Assembly (NCBI RefSeq): GCF_002835665.1
Contig: NZ_PIZV01000014.1
Span: 1-38,045 of the forward strand
Direction: 5' to 3'
Length of the DNA: 38,045 bases
From: Chryseobacterium sp. PMSZPI
GTDB taxonomy: Bacteria; Bacteroidota; Bacteroidia; Flavobacteriales; Weeksellaceae
Positions within the stretch are counted from its first letter, which is position 1; every line of letters begins with the position of its first letter. The notes beneath the pieces are model-generated. The model had not been told where the DNA came from, made no database searches, and saw nothing but the letters and a program-made list of their open reading frames with translations. A program made the translations under genes and the position numbers. Below, one piece after another: positions 1-9,270 of this stretch.

Positions 1-340
1 TGCTTTTACTCTTTAGGTTTAATTTTTACACTAATTTATTCAAGTATTTTAAGTAATGTAAACTTACCATAGCAACGATTACCCCGCAGCTGGGAGTTGG
101 AGCATGGAAGAGCAAGAGGGTTTGGGGGTTGGAGAGTTGGAGCGGATGCGCGTCGGAGCGAGGAGTATGAGTGGATAGCGGGATGAAGCTCCGAAAAAAA
201 CTTGAGACTATGAGAGTGGAGCAGTTTTAGTTTCTAAATATTGGAAAGATTGGGAAATGAGAAACAGATATTGACGGTACAGCAAACGAGAAGTGACAGC
301 CTAAAATCTTTATTTGAGTAAGGTTAACTTCTATAAAAAA
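1..340. other. gene-free left edge with G-rich low-complexity stretch
   Basis: No convincing coding region is visible. Roughly 85-235 is much richer in G than the rest of the window and repeats short GTTGGAG, GGAG and GAG words on the plus strand, for example GGGAGTTGGAGCATGG at about 92-107. An imperfect CGGAGC/GCTCCG pair brackets its right half. It looks like degenerate intergenic repeat material. I see no tRNA, riboswitch or promoter that I could defend here. Confidence 0.5.
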
Positions 341-377
341 TTCCGTAAGAATCCTTTATAATAAAGTCCTTACGGAA
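335..377 (-). terminator. intrinsic terminator of cysS
   Basis: The arms TTCCGTAAG (341-349) and CTTACGGAA (369-377) are perfectly complementary, with an inner CTTTA/TAAAG stem. On the minus strand the hairpin is followed by a run of six T (335-340). It starts 26 bases after the cysS stop codon, as expected for Rho-independent termination. Confidence 0.85.
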
Positions 378-403
378 TGATTGTAAAACCGAAGTTTATA
401 TTT

Positions 404-1870
404 TTAGTTCAGAACATAGGATGTTCCGTCTCTTCCGTCCTTTAGTTCTATACCTTCAGCAAGCAGTTTATCTCTGATTTGGTCTGAAAGTTCGAAGTTC
501 TTGGATTTTCTTGCCTGATTTCGCAATTCGATTAAAACTTTTAAGGTTTGATCAAGCTTCTCATTATTGTTTTCTTCTACATTCTGTAATCCCAGTACGT
601 CAAAGATAAATGCATTCAATGTTGACTTTAAATCTTCGAGATCTGCTGTTGAAATCGTTTCTTTACCATCATTTAAAGCGAAAATGTATTTTACAGCTTC
701 AAATAAATGAGCGATCAGGATTGGAGAGTTGAAATCATCTGTTAATGCATCATAACATTTGTTTTTCCATTCTGTAAGGCTGAATGCTGATTGTTTTGTA
801 TCGTCAGGTGTAATGGAGTTCAATACTTTGATCGCTTCCATCAATCTGATAAATCCTTTTTCGCTGGCAATCATGGCATCATTGGAAATGTCTAAAACAC
901 TTCTGTAATGCGCCTGCAGGAAGCAGAAACGTACAATTGACGGATGGAAAGGTTTTTCAAAGAAGTCATTGTCCCCGGTTACCAACTGCATCGGAAGGAT
1001 ATAGTTCCCTGTAGATTTACTCATACGCTGAGAATTCATCGTCAGCATGTTCGCGTGCATCCAGTAATGTACTGGTGCTGCTCCATTGCAAGCTTTTCCC
1101 TGGGCGATTTCACATTCGTGGTGAGGAAATTTTAAATCCATTCCTCCTCCGTGGATGTCAAAAGTCTCCCCTAAATATTTAGTACTCATTGCAGTACATT
1201 CAAGATGCCATCCCGGAAAGCCTTCTCCCCAAGGAGAGTTCCATCTCATAATGTGAGCTGGGGATGCTTTTTTCCAAAGGGCAAAATCCTGTGGATTCTT
1301 TTTCTCCCCTTGCCCATCAAGGTCACGGGTATTAGCAAAAAGCTCTTCTATATTACGTTTTGAAAGCTCACCGTAGTTTAGCCCTCTTTTATTGTATTCC
1401 AATACATCGAAGTATACGGAGCCGTTGCTTTCGTAAGCAAAACCTGTATCTATTAATTTCTGAGTAAGCTCAATCTGTTCTACAATGTGACCGGTTGCTG
1501 TAGGTTCAATATTGGGAGGAAGCAGATTGAACATCTCCAACACTTTGTGGAAATCAACGGTGTACTTTTGTACAATTTCCATCGGTTCCAATTTTTCAAG
1601 ACGAGTTTGTTTAACGAATCTGTCGTTATTTACATCTCCGTCATCAGTAAGGTGACCTGCATCTGTAATGTTTCTTACATATCTCACTTTATACCCTAAA
1701 TGCATTAGAGTACGGTAGATAAAATCGAAGGACAGGAAAGTTCTTACATTCCCCAAATGCACATTGCTGTACACTGTAGGTCCGCAGACGTACATTCCTA
1801 CGTTTCCTTCTAAAATTGGTTTGAATATTTCTTTTTCCGCTGTAAGCGAGTTGTATATTTTTAGTTGCAT
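404..1870 (-). CDS. cysS: cysteine--tRNA ligase
   Basis: Class I aminoacyl-tRNA synthetase that activates cysteine with ATP and charges tRNA-Cys in the cytosol. The 488-residue product has CGPTVY at 29-34 followed by the HIGH-type motif HLGN (38-41) and the KMSKS-type loop RMSKS (282-286). The expected zinc ligands are present: Cys29, Cys225 (in WHLEC), His250 and Glu254 (in FPHHECE). The C-terminal anticodon-binding part ends with a typical KDGRDGTSY segment. Length is normal for the family. The ATG at 1868-1870 directly precedes the conserved N-terminus. The gene is separated from the upstream DinB gene by 123 bases that hold a palindrome and a possible promoter, so it is probably transcribed on its own and ends at the hairpin at 341-377. 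Confidence 0.97.
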   Translation of the reverse strand: MQLKIYNSLTAEKEIFKPILEGNVGMYVCGPTVYSNVHLGNVRTFLSFDFIYRTLMHLGYKVRYVRNITDAGHLTDDGDVNNDRFVKQTRLEKLEPMEIVQKYTVDFHKVLEMFNLLPPNIEPTATGHIVEQIELTQKLIDTGFAYESNGSVYFDVLEYNKRGLNYGELSKRNIEELFANTRDLDGQGEKKNPQDFALWKKASPAHIMRWNSPWGEGFPGWHLECTAMSTKYLGETFDIHGGGMDLKFPHHECEIAQGKACNGAAPVHYWMHANMLTMNSQRMSKSTGNYILPMQLVTGDNDFFEKPFHPSIVRFCFLQAHYRSVLDISNDAMIASEKGFIRLMEAIKVLNSITPDDTKQSAFSLTEWKNKCYDALTDDFNSPILIAHLFEAVKYIFALNDGKETISTADLEDLKSTLNAFIFDVLGLQNVEENNNEKLDQTLKVLIELRNQARKSKNFELSDQIRDKLLAEGIELKDGRDGTSYVLN

Positions 1871-1906
1871 TTATTTTTTATTAAAAGATTCAATAGTTTT
1901 AAGATT

Positions 1907-1954
1907 CAAAAATTAGTTAAAATAAACGTCTGTCACAACAAATAATTGTTGTGA
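1907..1954 (-). promoter_or_regulatory. possible cysS promoter with overlapping palindrome
   Basis: On the minus strand TAATTTTTG (1907-1915) resembles the Bacteroidota -7 element with one extra base, and a TTG lies 23 bases upstream (plus-strand CAA, 1936-1938). That TTG falls inside a perfect palindrome, TCACAACAA (1933-1941), loop ATAA, TTGTTGTGA (1946-1954). The palindrome has no T-run on the minus strand, so it is a weak terminator candidate for the folE-DinB unit. An operator overlapping the -33 region is the alternative. Confidence 0.4.
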
Positions 1955-1993
1955 TAAAAATTTTATGTGAAACTTTTTTAAATTTTATCATAA

Positions 1994-2425
1994 TTAAATC
2001 GCTTTTAAATGATGATGCAAATGATCTACATAATCCTTAATGATAAACTCCAGGGTAAACCTCTGAAGTTCTGTTTTGGTAGTATCACAAGTTCTTTGCA
2101 ATGCTTCATCGGGAATGTTTTCTACAACATGAACGATCTGGTAGTTCAGTGCTTTCCAAAGATTAATTAATTCGGAAACAGGAACATTCTGATAGTTTTG
2201 GGCATTTACCCATCTGTTCTGGTCGTATACGATATTCTCGTTCTCTTTATATTGAGTAACTACAAATCTACGGATATTTGTAAAAGCACTGTCACAAAGG
2301 TGGCCAATTATTTCTTTTTTTGACCATTTTTCTGGCGTTGCCTTGTGATTCCAGTCTTCTTCAGAAATTATCTGAAACCTCTGAAGCTCTGCGTCTACAA
2401 TATTTTTAAGGATCTGGTAGTTCAT
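1994..2425 (-). CDS. DinB/YfiT-like four-helix protein
   Basis: A 143-residue DinB-superfamily protein, a four-helix fold that often binds a divalent metal through three histidines and is found in thiol S-transferases and damage-inducible proteins of unknown role. Visible signs are the helix with KKEIIGHLCDSA near residues 36-47, which carries one likely metal histidine, and the C-terminal DHLHHHL run that supplies the others. No substrate can be assigned. The start codon lies three bases after the folE stop, so it is almost certainly co-transcribed with folE. This gives no firm functional link because such pairings vary. Confidence 0.8.
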   Translation of the reverse strand: MNYQILKNIVDAELQRFQIISEEDWNHKATPEKWSKKEIIGHLCDSAFTNIRRFVVTQYKENENIVYDQNRWVNAQNYQNVPVSELINLWKALNYQIVHVVENIPDEALQRTCDTTKTELQRFTLEFIIKDYVDHLHHHLKAI

Positions 2426-2428
2426 TAA

Positions 2429-3094
2429 TTAATCTAGTTTTGCATGGCTTCCTACGTAATGTAAGAATTCCTGTCTTGTGATTGGGTTTGTTCTGAAGAT
2501 TCCGCTTAGTTCTGCTGTAATGGTAGAACTTGCAGTATCTTTAATTCCTCTGCAATTTACACAAAGATGCTTTGCATCAATGATACATGCTACATTTTTT
2601 GTTCCTAAAGCTTCTTTAAGAGCTTCTACGATCTGCATTGTCAGTCTTTCCTGAACCTGTGGTCTTTTTGCATAGTAATCCACAATTCTGTTAATTTTTG
2701 AAAGACCAATTACTTCTCCGTTTGAAATGTAAGCCACGTGTGCTCTTCCTATAATCGGCAAAAAGTGGTGTTCACAAAAAGAATATACAGTAATATCTTT
2801 TTCCACCAACATCTGACGGTATTTATATTTATTGGAAAATGTAGAGATACCCGGCTTATTTTCCGGAAGAAGTCCTCCGAAAATCTCGTTCACATACATT
2901 TTGGCAACACGCTTTGGGGAATCTTTCAGGGAATCATCGGTCATATCCAGACCTAATGTTTCCATAATCTCTCCAAAAAGCTCAGTAATTTTTTCAATTT
3001 TTTCCTGTGGCGATTTATCAAAAGCATCTTCCCTTATAGGCGTATGTTCTTTTCCTGTGAAAATATCATCGTCGTTATCAGTAAAATCAACCAT
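2429..3094 (-). CDS. folE: GTP cyclohydrolase I
   Basis: Opens the imidazole ring of GTP to give 7,8-dihydroneopterin triphosphate, the first step of tetrahydrofolate synthesis. The 221-residue protein matches the FolE type I family: the conserved TPKRVAKMY-like segment appears as SPKRVAKMYVNE (59-70), and the zinc ligands are Cys107 and His110 in CEHHFLP and Cys178 in HLCVNCRG. The stretch IGLSKINRIVDYYAKRPQVQ (129-148) is the family signature. The N-terminal 25 residues are acidic and poorly conserved, as usual. A -7-like promoter lies just upstream. Folate made here would feed MetF and MetH encoded further along the window. Confidence 0.97.
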   Translation of the reverse strand: MVDFTDNDDDIFTGKEHTPIREDAFDKSPQEKIEKITELFGEIMETLGLDMTDDSLKDSPKRVAKMYVNEIFGGLLPENKPGISTFSNKYKYRQMLVEKDITVYSFCEHHFLPIIGRAHVAYISNGEVIGLSKINRIVDYYAKRPQVQERLTMQIVEALKEALGTKNVACIIDAKHLCVNCRGIKDTASSTITAELSGIFRTNPITRQEFLHYVGSHAKLD

Positions 3095-3111
3095 TTTTAT
3101 TTAATTTGCAG

Positions 3112-3119
3112 CAAAAATA
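3112..3119 (-). promoter_or_regulatory. folE -7 promoter element
   Basis: The minus strand reads TATTTTTG, an exact match to the Bacteroidota -7 consensus TAnnTTTG, 17 bases upstream of the folE start codon. No clear TTG was found at the -33 position, so the call rests on the -7 element and location. Confidence 0.5.
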
Positions 3120-3173
3120 CGGATAATATTGTTTCATTTATTATCTTTTATAACCTACTCTGATTAAAACTAT

Positions 3174-4325
3174 ATGATTATTGTCGAAGAAGTACAAAAC
3201 AAAGACCATAAAAGGGAATTCCTGGAATTTCCGACACAACTTTATCAACACGACAAAAATTATATACGTCCTTTAGATAAACATATTGAGGAAATTTTTG
3301 ATCCTGAAAAAAATAGATTCTTCAAGAATGGAGAATGCAAAAGGTTCTTATTTAAAAAAGACCATCAAACGGTTGGAAAAGTAGCTGTTTTTGTCAACAA
3401 CCATTACCGGCAAAAACAACCCACGGGAGGATTTGGCTTTTTTGATTGCATTAATGATCAACCAACTGCGGATTTTATTTTTGATTATTGTAAAAACTGG
3501 CTTCAGGAAAGAGGTATGAAAGCGATGGATGGTCCTATTAATTTTGGAGAACGGGATAAATTCTGGGGATTATTGGTTGAAGGTTTTATTGAGCCCTTAT
3601 TTGGCATGAACTATAATTTACCTTATTACAAAGATCTTTTTGAAAATTATGGTTTTCAGATTTATTTTGAACAGCTTTGTTTTACAAGACCCATTTTTGC
3701 AGAGGTATCCCGTGTTTTCAAAATTGCCTACGAAAGAAACAGAAAAAATCCTGCGATTTCTTCCCAATCCATGAAAAAGAATAACCTTAAAAAATTTGCC
3801 AGGGATTTTACTGAGGTATACAATAAAGCCTGGGCATCTCATGGAGAAGGAAAGCAATTAGATGAAGTCAAAGTTTTGAGGATGTTCAAAACTATGGAAC
3901 CTATTCTCAATGATCATATTTCCTGGTTCGTTTATGAGAATGAAAAACCAATTGCCATGTGGATCAATCTTCCGGACCTCAACCAATGGTTTAAATATTT
4001 GAATGGCAAATTTGGCATTTTCGAAAAGCTTAAATTTTTATGGTTAAAAAGATTTAAGAAAAATAAAAAAATGGTGGGGCTTGTTTTCGGTGTAATACCG
4101 GAATGGCAAAAGAAAGGGATTGATGGTTATATGATCTGGAAGGGGACACAACATTTAAGAAAACACACAGATTTCACCATTACGGAACTTCAATGGATTG
4201 GTGATTTTAATCCAAAAATGATTAAGATTGCTGAAAATCTTGATACAACAGTGACAAGAAAGCTGATTACTTACCGGTATCTATTTGATAGAAATAAAGA
4301 GTTTGAAAGGCATCCGATTTTGTAA
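3174..4325 (+). CDS. GNAT-like acyltransferase of unknown substrate
   Basis: A 383-residue protein of a family common in Bacteroidota and usually annotated as a GNAT-fold N-acetyltransferase. No signal peptide or membrane helix is visible. The N-terminal part ends with GPINFGERDKFWGLLVEGF (about 121-139), where the FGERD-FWGLL motif is a family hallmark. The C-terminal half contains VFGVIPEWQKKGIDGYMIW, which matches the acetyl-CoA loop logic of GNAT proteins (V-x-P-x-x-x-x-x-G-x-G/D). Substrate and pathway are unknown. It stands alone on the plus strand, divergent from folE with 79 bases between them. Confidence 0.75.
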   Translation: MIIVEEVQNKDHKREFLEFPTQLYQHDKNYIRPLDKHIEEIFDPEKNRFFKNGECKRFLFKKDHQTVGKVAVFVNNHYRQKQPTGGFGFFDCINDQPTADFIFDYCKNWLQERGMKAMDGPINFGERDKFWGLLVEGFIEPLFGMNYNLPYYKDLFENYGFQIYFEQLCFTRPIFAEVSRVFKIAYERNRKNPAISSQSMKKNNLKKFARDFTEVYNKAWASHGEGKQLDEVKVLRMFKTMEPILNDHISWFVYENEKPIAMWINLPDLNQWFKYLNGKFGIFEKLKFLWLKRFKKNKKMVGLVFGVIPEWQKKGIDGYMIWKGTQHLRKHTDFTITELQWIGDFNPKMIKIAENLDTTVTRKLITYRYLFDRNKEFERHPIL

Positions 4326-4375
4326 TTGAATGACAAATCTTTCATTTTTATTAGTTTAAGATAATATAATAGTCG

Positions 4376-4383
4376 TATTTTTG
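4376..4383 (+). promoter_or_regulatory. -7 promoter element of the secreted-protein gene
   Basis: TATTTTTG matches TAnnTTTG exactly and sits 25 bases before the ATG at 4409. It shows that this gene has its own promoter and is not only read through from the GNAT-like gene. Confidence 0.55.
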
Positions 4384-4408
4384 AATAAACTAAATAAGGC
4401 CATATCCT

Positions 4409-5077
4409 ATGAGAAAAATAATCATAAGTATTTTATCAGTATCGTTCGTCTCCATTTCTGCACAGCAGATGACAACTTTAAGTTATGATGGATCACGTCT
4501 CTTGAATCATACTTTTTATCAAAATGGTGATTCAAGTAGTAAAGGAATAAGCTATGATGACATACAAGGAACTCCCTACTATGATAAAGTATTCTCACCT
4601 GCCAAATTTATTGCATCTAATAAGGTCGAAACTGCTATAGCACGCTATAATACATACTTTGATGAAATTGAATTTAAAAAGGATGAAGAAACTTATTCTT
4701 TAGTTCCAGATAGTCCTTTTACCAGAACAAAGGAAACCTGGGTGAAACTTGATACTGGTGATGATTTAAGAGGATACTTTTTTGAGTTGGTAAGTGGTAA
4801 AAATTCACTTTATAAAAAAATAAAAGCTGAGTTTAAGAACGCTGTTGCGGCAAAAAATTCATATGAATTGGATAGACCGGCTAGCTTCAATACATTAGAT
4901 CCTGTTTACTATATTAAAACTGAACAAGGATACATTAAAAAACCAAAGAAAATAAAAGAAATTATCGATGTTTTTCCTACAAGAAAAGATGATATTGAAA
5001 AATTTGTTAAATCCAATAACATCAAAATAAATAAGGAGGAAGACCTCATCAAACTTATTAAATTTTTAAATCAATAA
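4409..5077 (+). CDS. secreted protein of unknown function
   Basis: A 222-residue protein starting with a Sec-type signal peptide (MRKIIISILSVSFVSISAQQ; cleavage probably after Ala18). The body has the pattern GTPYYDKVFSPAKF, then ARYNTYFDEIEFKKDEE, and a lysine-rich C-terminal part predicted to end in helices (EIIDVFPTRKDDIEKFVKS...). This layout is familiar from many Bacteroidota periplasmic or surface proteins that carry no assigned domain, and I cannot name a function. The gene is monocistronic: it has its own -7 element and is followed by a strong hairpin shared with the convergent metF gene. Confidence 0.7.
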   Translation: MRKIIISILSVSFVSISAQQMTTLSYDGSRLLNHTFYQNGDSSSKGISYDDIQGTPYYDKVFSPAKFIASNKVETAIARYNTYFDEIEFKKDEETYSLVPDSPFTRTKETWVKLDTGDDLRGYFFELVSGKNSLYKKIKAEFKNAVAAKNSYELDRPASFNTLDPVYYIKTEQGYIKKPKKIKEIIDVFPTRKDDIEKFVKSNNIKINKEEDLIKLIKFLNQ

Positions 5078-5084
5078 AAAAATC

Positions 5085-5115
5085 AACCCCTGTGAATTTT
5101 ACAGGGGTTTCTTCA
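5085..5115. terminator. bidirectional terminator between secreted-protein gene and metF
   Basis: Perfect stem AACCCCTGT (5085-5093) and ACAGGGGTT (5101-5109) with a 7-base loop. T-rich sequence follows on the plus strand, and an A-rich stretch (5075-5082) provides the T-run for the minus strand. It lies in the 53-base gap between two convergent genes and probably serves both. Confidence 0.85.
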
Positions 5116-5130
5116 TTTTTGGTACTTTTA

Positions 5131-6090
5131 TTAGAATAGCTCTCCAGCTACTTTTTTAATATTATCGCTTTTTCCCATTGAATAGAAATGTAGGACAGGT
5201 ACTCCAAAACCCAGAAGCTCCTTACATTGTGTAATTGCCCACTCTATTCCGATTTGTTTTACAGCTTCATTATTTTTAGCACTTTCAACTTCATTGATCA
5301 GCTCTTCCGGTAAATCAATTTTAAATACCTGGGGTAATAGCTTTAAATGTCTTTTTGTTGCAATAGGTTTGATCCCCGGGATGATTGGAACTGTAATGCC
5401 CATTTCTCTTGCTTTCTGAACGAATTCAATATATTTTTTATTGTCAAAGAACATTTGGGTAACAATGTAATCTGCCCCGGCATCTACTTTTTGTTTCAGC
5501 CATTTCAGATCATAATTCATGGAGGGAGCTTCCATATGTTTTTCAGGATAACCGGCTACGCCAATGCAGAACTTATTTAATTCATCACAAACAGAATCTT
5601 CGTTATGGAGATATTTCCCCCTTCCTAAGTTATTGATTTGATTTACGAGATCCATTGCACTTGCATGCCCTCCCTGAGTAGGTTCAAAATATTGATGTCC
5701 TTTCATTGCATCTCCTCTTAGGGCCATCACATTTTCTATTCCAAGATACATACAGTCTACCAGAAGATATTCTGTTTCTTCTTTTGTAAATCCTCCACAA
5801 AGTAAGTGTGGAACTGTATCCACATTGTATTTATGTTGAATAGCTGCACAAATACCTAATGTTCCCGGACGCATTCTTGTAATACGGCGTTCCATTAAGC
5901 CATTCCCTTTGTCTAGATAGATGTATTCCTCTCTTGAAGTAGTAACATCAATGAATGGTGGTTTAAACTCCATCAAAGGATCAATGTTAGTATAGAGATC
6001 TTCAATACCTATTCCTTTTTGTGGTGGAACAACTTCTAAGGAGAACAAAGTTTTTCCATTTGCTTTTTTTATGTGTTCTGTTATCTTCAT
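5131..6090 (-). CDS. metF: methylenetetrahydrofolate reductase
   Basis: FAD enzyme that reduces 5,10-methylene-THF to 5-methyl-THF, the methyl donor for MetH. The 319-residue sequence has the N-terminal FSLEVVPPQKG (catalytic Glu18), the segment DTVPHLLCGGFTKEE, then NVMALRGDA, GVAGYPEKH and GADYIVTQMFFD, all standard for the MetF barrel. Length is normal. It is the last gene of the long minus-strand methionine block and follows the small secreted-protein gene by 26 bases, so it is likely read from the metH transcript. The shared terminator at 5085-5109 ends it. Confidence 0.97.
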   Translation of the reverse strand: MKITEHIKKANGKTLFSLEVVPPQKGIGIEDLYTNIDPLMEFKPPFIDVTTSREEYIYLDKGNGLMERRITRMRPGTLGICAAIQHKYNVDTVPHLLCGGFTKEETEYLLVDCMYLGIENVMALRGDAMKGHQYFEPTQGGHASAMDLVNQINNLGRGKYLHNEDSVCDELNKFCIGVAGYPEKHMEAPSMNYDLKWLKQKVDAGADYIVTQMFFDNKKYIEFVQKAREMGITVPIIPGIKPIATKRHLKLLPQVFKIDLPEELINEVESAKNNEAVKQIGIEWAITQCKELLGFGVPVLHFYSMGKSDNIKKVAGELF

Positions 6091-6116
6091 TTTAATTTTA
6101 ATTACCTAAAATTTCA

Positions 6117-6596
6117 TTAGTTTTTATAAATCCAATCTGTTATTAAGGTGTTAGATTCTCCGCATCTATCATAATCATCCACTGAAAAGGTTAATTTAAA
6201 TCTATATTTTCTTTCATTAGCCTTTTCAAAGAATTTGTTGCTTTGCAGTACGTCAAAATCAGATTTAATGTCTATATCATAAATGTATGTTTGACCTGGT
6301 CTAAGATTTATGGCTTTATTGTGGTAAGTAAAACAATCAATATCTTTTTTCGGTATATGAGCAGCTTCAAAAGTCTTAGTTCTTTCATTATAAAATTCTA
6401 ATTTTTCTAATCTCATATTACAAAAAATAAGCTCTTTACTTATTTTTAAAGATTTTTCGTCATTGTTTCTAATCAATAACTTAAACTTCCCTGTTTGTTT
6501 TAAATTTTCCGAATTTACAGCCGTCGTATAATTACATTTCTGCCCAAAAGCAAAAATGGCTACCATTAAAAATAAAATAAGGGTTAGCTTTTTCAT
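6117..6596 (-). CDS. small secreted protein of unknown function inside the met block
   Basis: A 159-residue protein with a clear Sec signal peptide (MKKLTLILFLMVAIFAFGQ) and a predicted beta-rich mature part containing five cysteines (KCNYTT, IFCNM, DCFTY, DRCGES). I recognise no domain. The start codon lies only two bases after the metH stop and metF begins 26 bases further on, so it is embedded in the methionine transcript. Nothing in its sequence suggests binding of folate, cobalamin or SAM. It may be a passenger in the operon. Confidence 0.65.
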   Translation of the reverse strand: MKKLTLILFLMVAIFAFGQKCNYTTAVNSENLKQTGKFKLLIRNNDEKSLKISKELIFCNMRLEKLEFYNERTKTFEAAHIPKKDIDCFTYHNKAINLRPGQTYIYDIDIKSDFDVLQSNKFFEKANERKYRFKLTFSVDDYDRCGESNTLITDWIYKN

Positions 6597-6598
6597 AC

Positions 6599-9265
6599 TT
6601 ATATTCCATCTGCTAAGTTAGGAGACAGCCACTTCTTGGCCTCCTGCAAAGAAATTCCTTTTCTCTCCGAATAATCTTTTAACTGATCTTCTGTAATTTT
6701 TCCTACTCCGAAGTATTTAGCATGCGGACTTCCGAAATAATATCCGGACACAGCTGCAGTTGGGAACATAGCTAAACTTTCAGTAAGATAAACGCCTATC
6801 TTTTCTTCTACTTTTAAAAGATTCCAGATCGTGTTCTTTTCCAAATGGTCAGGACAAGCCGGATATCCCGGTGCCGGACGGATTCCTTTATATTTCTCTG
6901 CAATCAGTTCTTCGTTGCTTAATTCTTCCTGAACGGCATATCCCCAATATTCTGTTCTTACTTTTTTATGTAAAAATTCTGCATAGGCTTCTGCAAAACG
7001 GTCTGCAAGAGCTTTTACCATGATGGCATTGTAATCATCATTGGCTTTTTCATATTCTTCTGCCAACTCATCAGTTCCAAATCCTGTGGTAACACAAAAA
7101 GCACCTACATAATCTGTTTTTCCTGAGCTTTGTGGAGCGATAAAATCACTTAATGCCAGGTAATCTTTTCCTTTTGATCTTTGAGCTTGCTGCCTTAAAG
7201 TTAGGAATTTAGCCTGCTCTTTATTATTTTCGTCAAAAATCAGAATATCATCAGTTTCATTGGAGTTTGCTTTGAAGATTCCAAAGATTGCTTTTGCCGT
7301 TAATAATTTTTCATCCAGAATTCTATTTAAAATAACCTGAGCATCTTTGAATAATTCCTTCGCCTGTACTCCTACCACCTCATCTTCTAAGATATTCGGA
7401 TATTTCCCGTGAAGGTCCCAACTTCTGAAAAATGGTGACCAGTCTATAAAAGGTAAGAGCTCTCTCAAATCCTGATTTTCGATTACGGATATACCTAAAT
7501 TATTCGGTGTGAAAATTTCTTCATTTTCCCAATCTATTTTGAAGTGATTTTCCCTTGCTTCTCCAATAGATACATAATCTTTATCCACCTGTCTGTTCAG
7601 GAACTTCTCTCTGAAATCTGAATAATCATTCTTCAAATCGGAAACATATTCTTTATTTCTGTCTCCTAGTAATGAGCTCACCACGTTTACTGCTCTTGAG
7701 GCATCATTAACGTGAACGACTGCATTTTTATATTTTAAATCGATTTTCACTGCAGTATGTGCTTTTGAAGTAGTGGCACCACCGATCAATAGAGGAAAAT
7801 CTAAGTTCTGTCTTTCTAATTCTGATGCGATGTACACCATTTCGTCCAGACTTGGTGTAATCAATCCGCTTAATCCAATAACATCAACTTTCTCTTCAAT
7901 CGCAGTCTGAATAATCTTTTCCGCAGGAACCATCACGCCCAGATCAACGATTTCGTAATTATTACAGCCCAATACGACGCTTACAATATTTTTACCGATA
8001 TCATGAACATCTCCTTTTACGGTGGCCATTAATATTTTTCCGTTGGCAGGTTTTGAGCCATCTTTTTCAGCTTCAATATAAGGTTGTAAATAAGCCACTG
8101 CTTTTTTCATTACTCTTGCTGATTTTACTACCTGTGGCAAGAACATTTTCCCGCTTCCGAATAAGTCTCCTACGACTCCCATTCCCGTCATTAAATTGAC
8201 TTCAATAACGTGGAGTGGTCTTTCTGCCAGTTTTCTTGCTTCTTCTACATCTTCTTCAATAAAACGATCAATTCCTTTTACCAGAGCATAGGTAATTCTT
8301 TCTTGTAATGGGTTGTTTCTCCATTCCAAGTCTTCAGTTTTTTCTTTTTTGACTGATTTATGTTTTTCGGAATAATCAAGAAGTCTTTCTGTAGCATCTT
8401 CTCTTCTGTCAAGGATTACGTCTTCTACAAGTTCCAGTAATTCCTTATTTATTTCATCGTAAACTTCCAGCATCGCAGGGTTTACAATACCGATATTCAT
8501 TCCGGCCTGAATCGCGTGATAAAGGAACACAGAGTGCATTGCTTCTCTTACGGTATCATTTCCACGGAATGAGAAAGAAACGTTACTCACTCCCCCACTT
8601 ACGGATGCATACGGAAGGTTTTGTCTTACCCAACGTGTAGCTTCAATAAAATCGATGGCATTTTTTCTGTGCTCATCCATTCCTGTAGCTACCGGGAAGA
8701 TATTTAAGTCGAAAATGATATCTTCTGCCGGGAATCCGATCTGATTCACCAAAATATCATAAGACCGTTTTGAGATTTCGATTCTTCGTTCAAGATTGTC
8801 AGCCTGCCCTACCTCATCAAATGCCATTACAATAACTGCAGCTCCGTATCTTTTGATGGCTTTGGCGTGTTTGATAAATTCTGTTTCTCCTTCTTTTAAA
8901 CTGATGGAGTTCACCACACATTTTCCCTGAGCCACCTGAAGTCCGGCTTCAAGAATCTCCCATTTAGAGGAGTCTACCATAATTGGAATTCTTGCAATAT
9001 CCGGTTCGGAAGCGATAAGATTCAGGAATTTGATCATGGATGCTTTTCCATCGATTAATCCGTCATCAAAATTTACATCTAAAATCTGTGCTCCTCCTTC
9101 TACCTGATGGCGGGCAATATCTAATGCTTCAGAGAATTTTTCCTCTTTGATTAGTCTTAAAAATTTTTTAGAACCGGCAACATTGGTTCTTTCACCAACA
9201 TTGATGAAATTACTCTCCGGTGTTATGATAAGGGGCTCAAGGCCTGATAATCTTAAATATTTCAT
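6599..9265 (-). CDS. metH: methionine synthase, folate/cobalamin/reactivation subunit
   Basis: The 888-residue protein carries the last three modules of cobalamin-dependent methionine synthase and lacks the homocysteine-binding module. Residues 1-300 form the pterin-binding barrel ([37 protein letters not shown]). About 315-400 is the helical cap. About 405-540 is the B12-binding Rossmann domain with DVHDIGKNI, where His421 is the lower cobalt ligand. The rest is the SAM-binding reactivation domain ([46 protein letters not shown]). The missing module is encoded separately at 10446-11456. It transfers methyl from 5-methyl-THF to cobalamin for homocysteine methylation. It lies five bases downstream of the desaturase stop codon. 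Confidence 0.95.
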   Translation of the reverse strand: MKYLRLSGLEPLIITPESNFINVGERTNVAGSKKFLRLIKEEKFSEALDIARHQVEGGAQILDVNFDDGLIDGKASMIKFLNLIASEPDIARIPIMVDSSKWEILEAGLQVAQGKCVVNSISLKEGETEFIKHAKAIKRYGAAVIVMAFDEVGQADNLERRIEISKRSYDILVNQIGFPAEDIIFDLNIFPVATGMDEHRKNAIDFIEATRWVRQNLPYASVSGGVSNVSFSFRGNDTVREAMHSVFLYHAIQAGMNIGIVNPAMLEVYDEINKELLELVEDVILDRREDATERLLDYSEKHKSVKKEKTEDLEWRNNPLQERITYALVKGIDRFIEEDVEEARKLAERPLHVIEVNLMTGMGVVGDLFGSGKMFLPQVVKSARVMKKAVAYLQPYIEAEKDGSKPANGKILMATVKGDVHDIGKNIVSVVLGCNNYEIVDLGVMVPAEKIIQTAIEEKVDVIGLSGLITPSLDEMVYIASELERQNLDFPLLIGGATTSKAHTAVKIDLKYKNAVVHVNDASRAVNVVSSLLGDRNKEYVSDLKNDYSDFREKFLNRQVDKDYVSIGEARENHFKIDWENEEIFTPNNLGISVIENQDLRELLPFIDWSPFFRSWDLHGKYPNILEDEVVGVQAKELFKDAQVILNRILDEKLLTAKAIFGIFKANSNETDDILIFDENNKEQAKFLTLRQQAQRSKGKDYLALSDFIAPQSSGKTDYVGAFCVTTGFGTDELAEEYEKANDDYNAIMVKALADRFAEAYAEFLHKKVRTEYWGYAVQEELSNEELIAEKYKGIRPAPGYPACPDHLEKNTIWNLLKVEEKIGVYLTESLAMFPTAAVSGYYFGSPHAKYFGVGKITEDQLKDYSERKGISLQEAKKWLSPNLADGI

Positions 9266-9270
9266 CTATT

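Noticed and set aside
1..340. Hidden gene or tRNA at the left edge
   Set aside because: No open frame with family features and no cloverleaf could be found.
944..1135. Plus-strand reading frame inside cysS
   Set aside because: It lies antisense to conserved cysS codons and shows no recognisable protein features.
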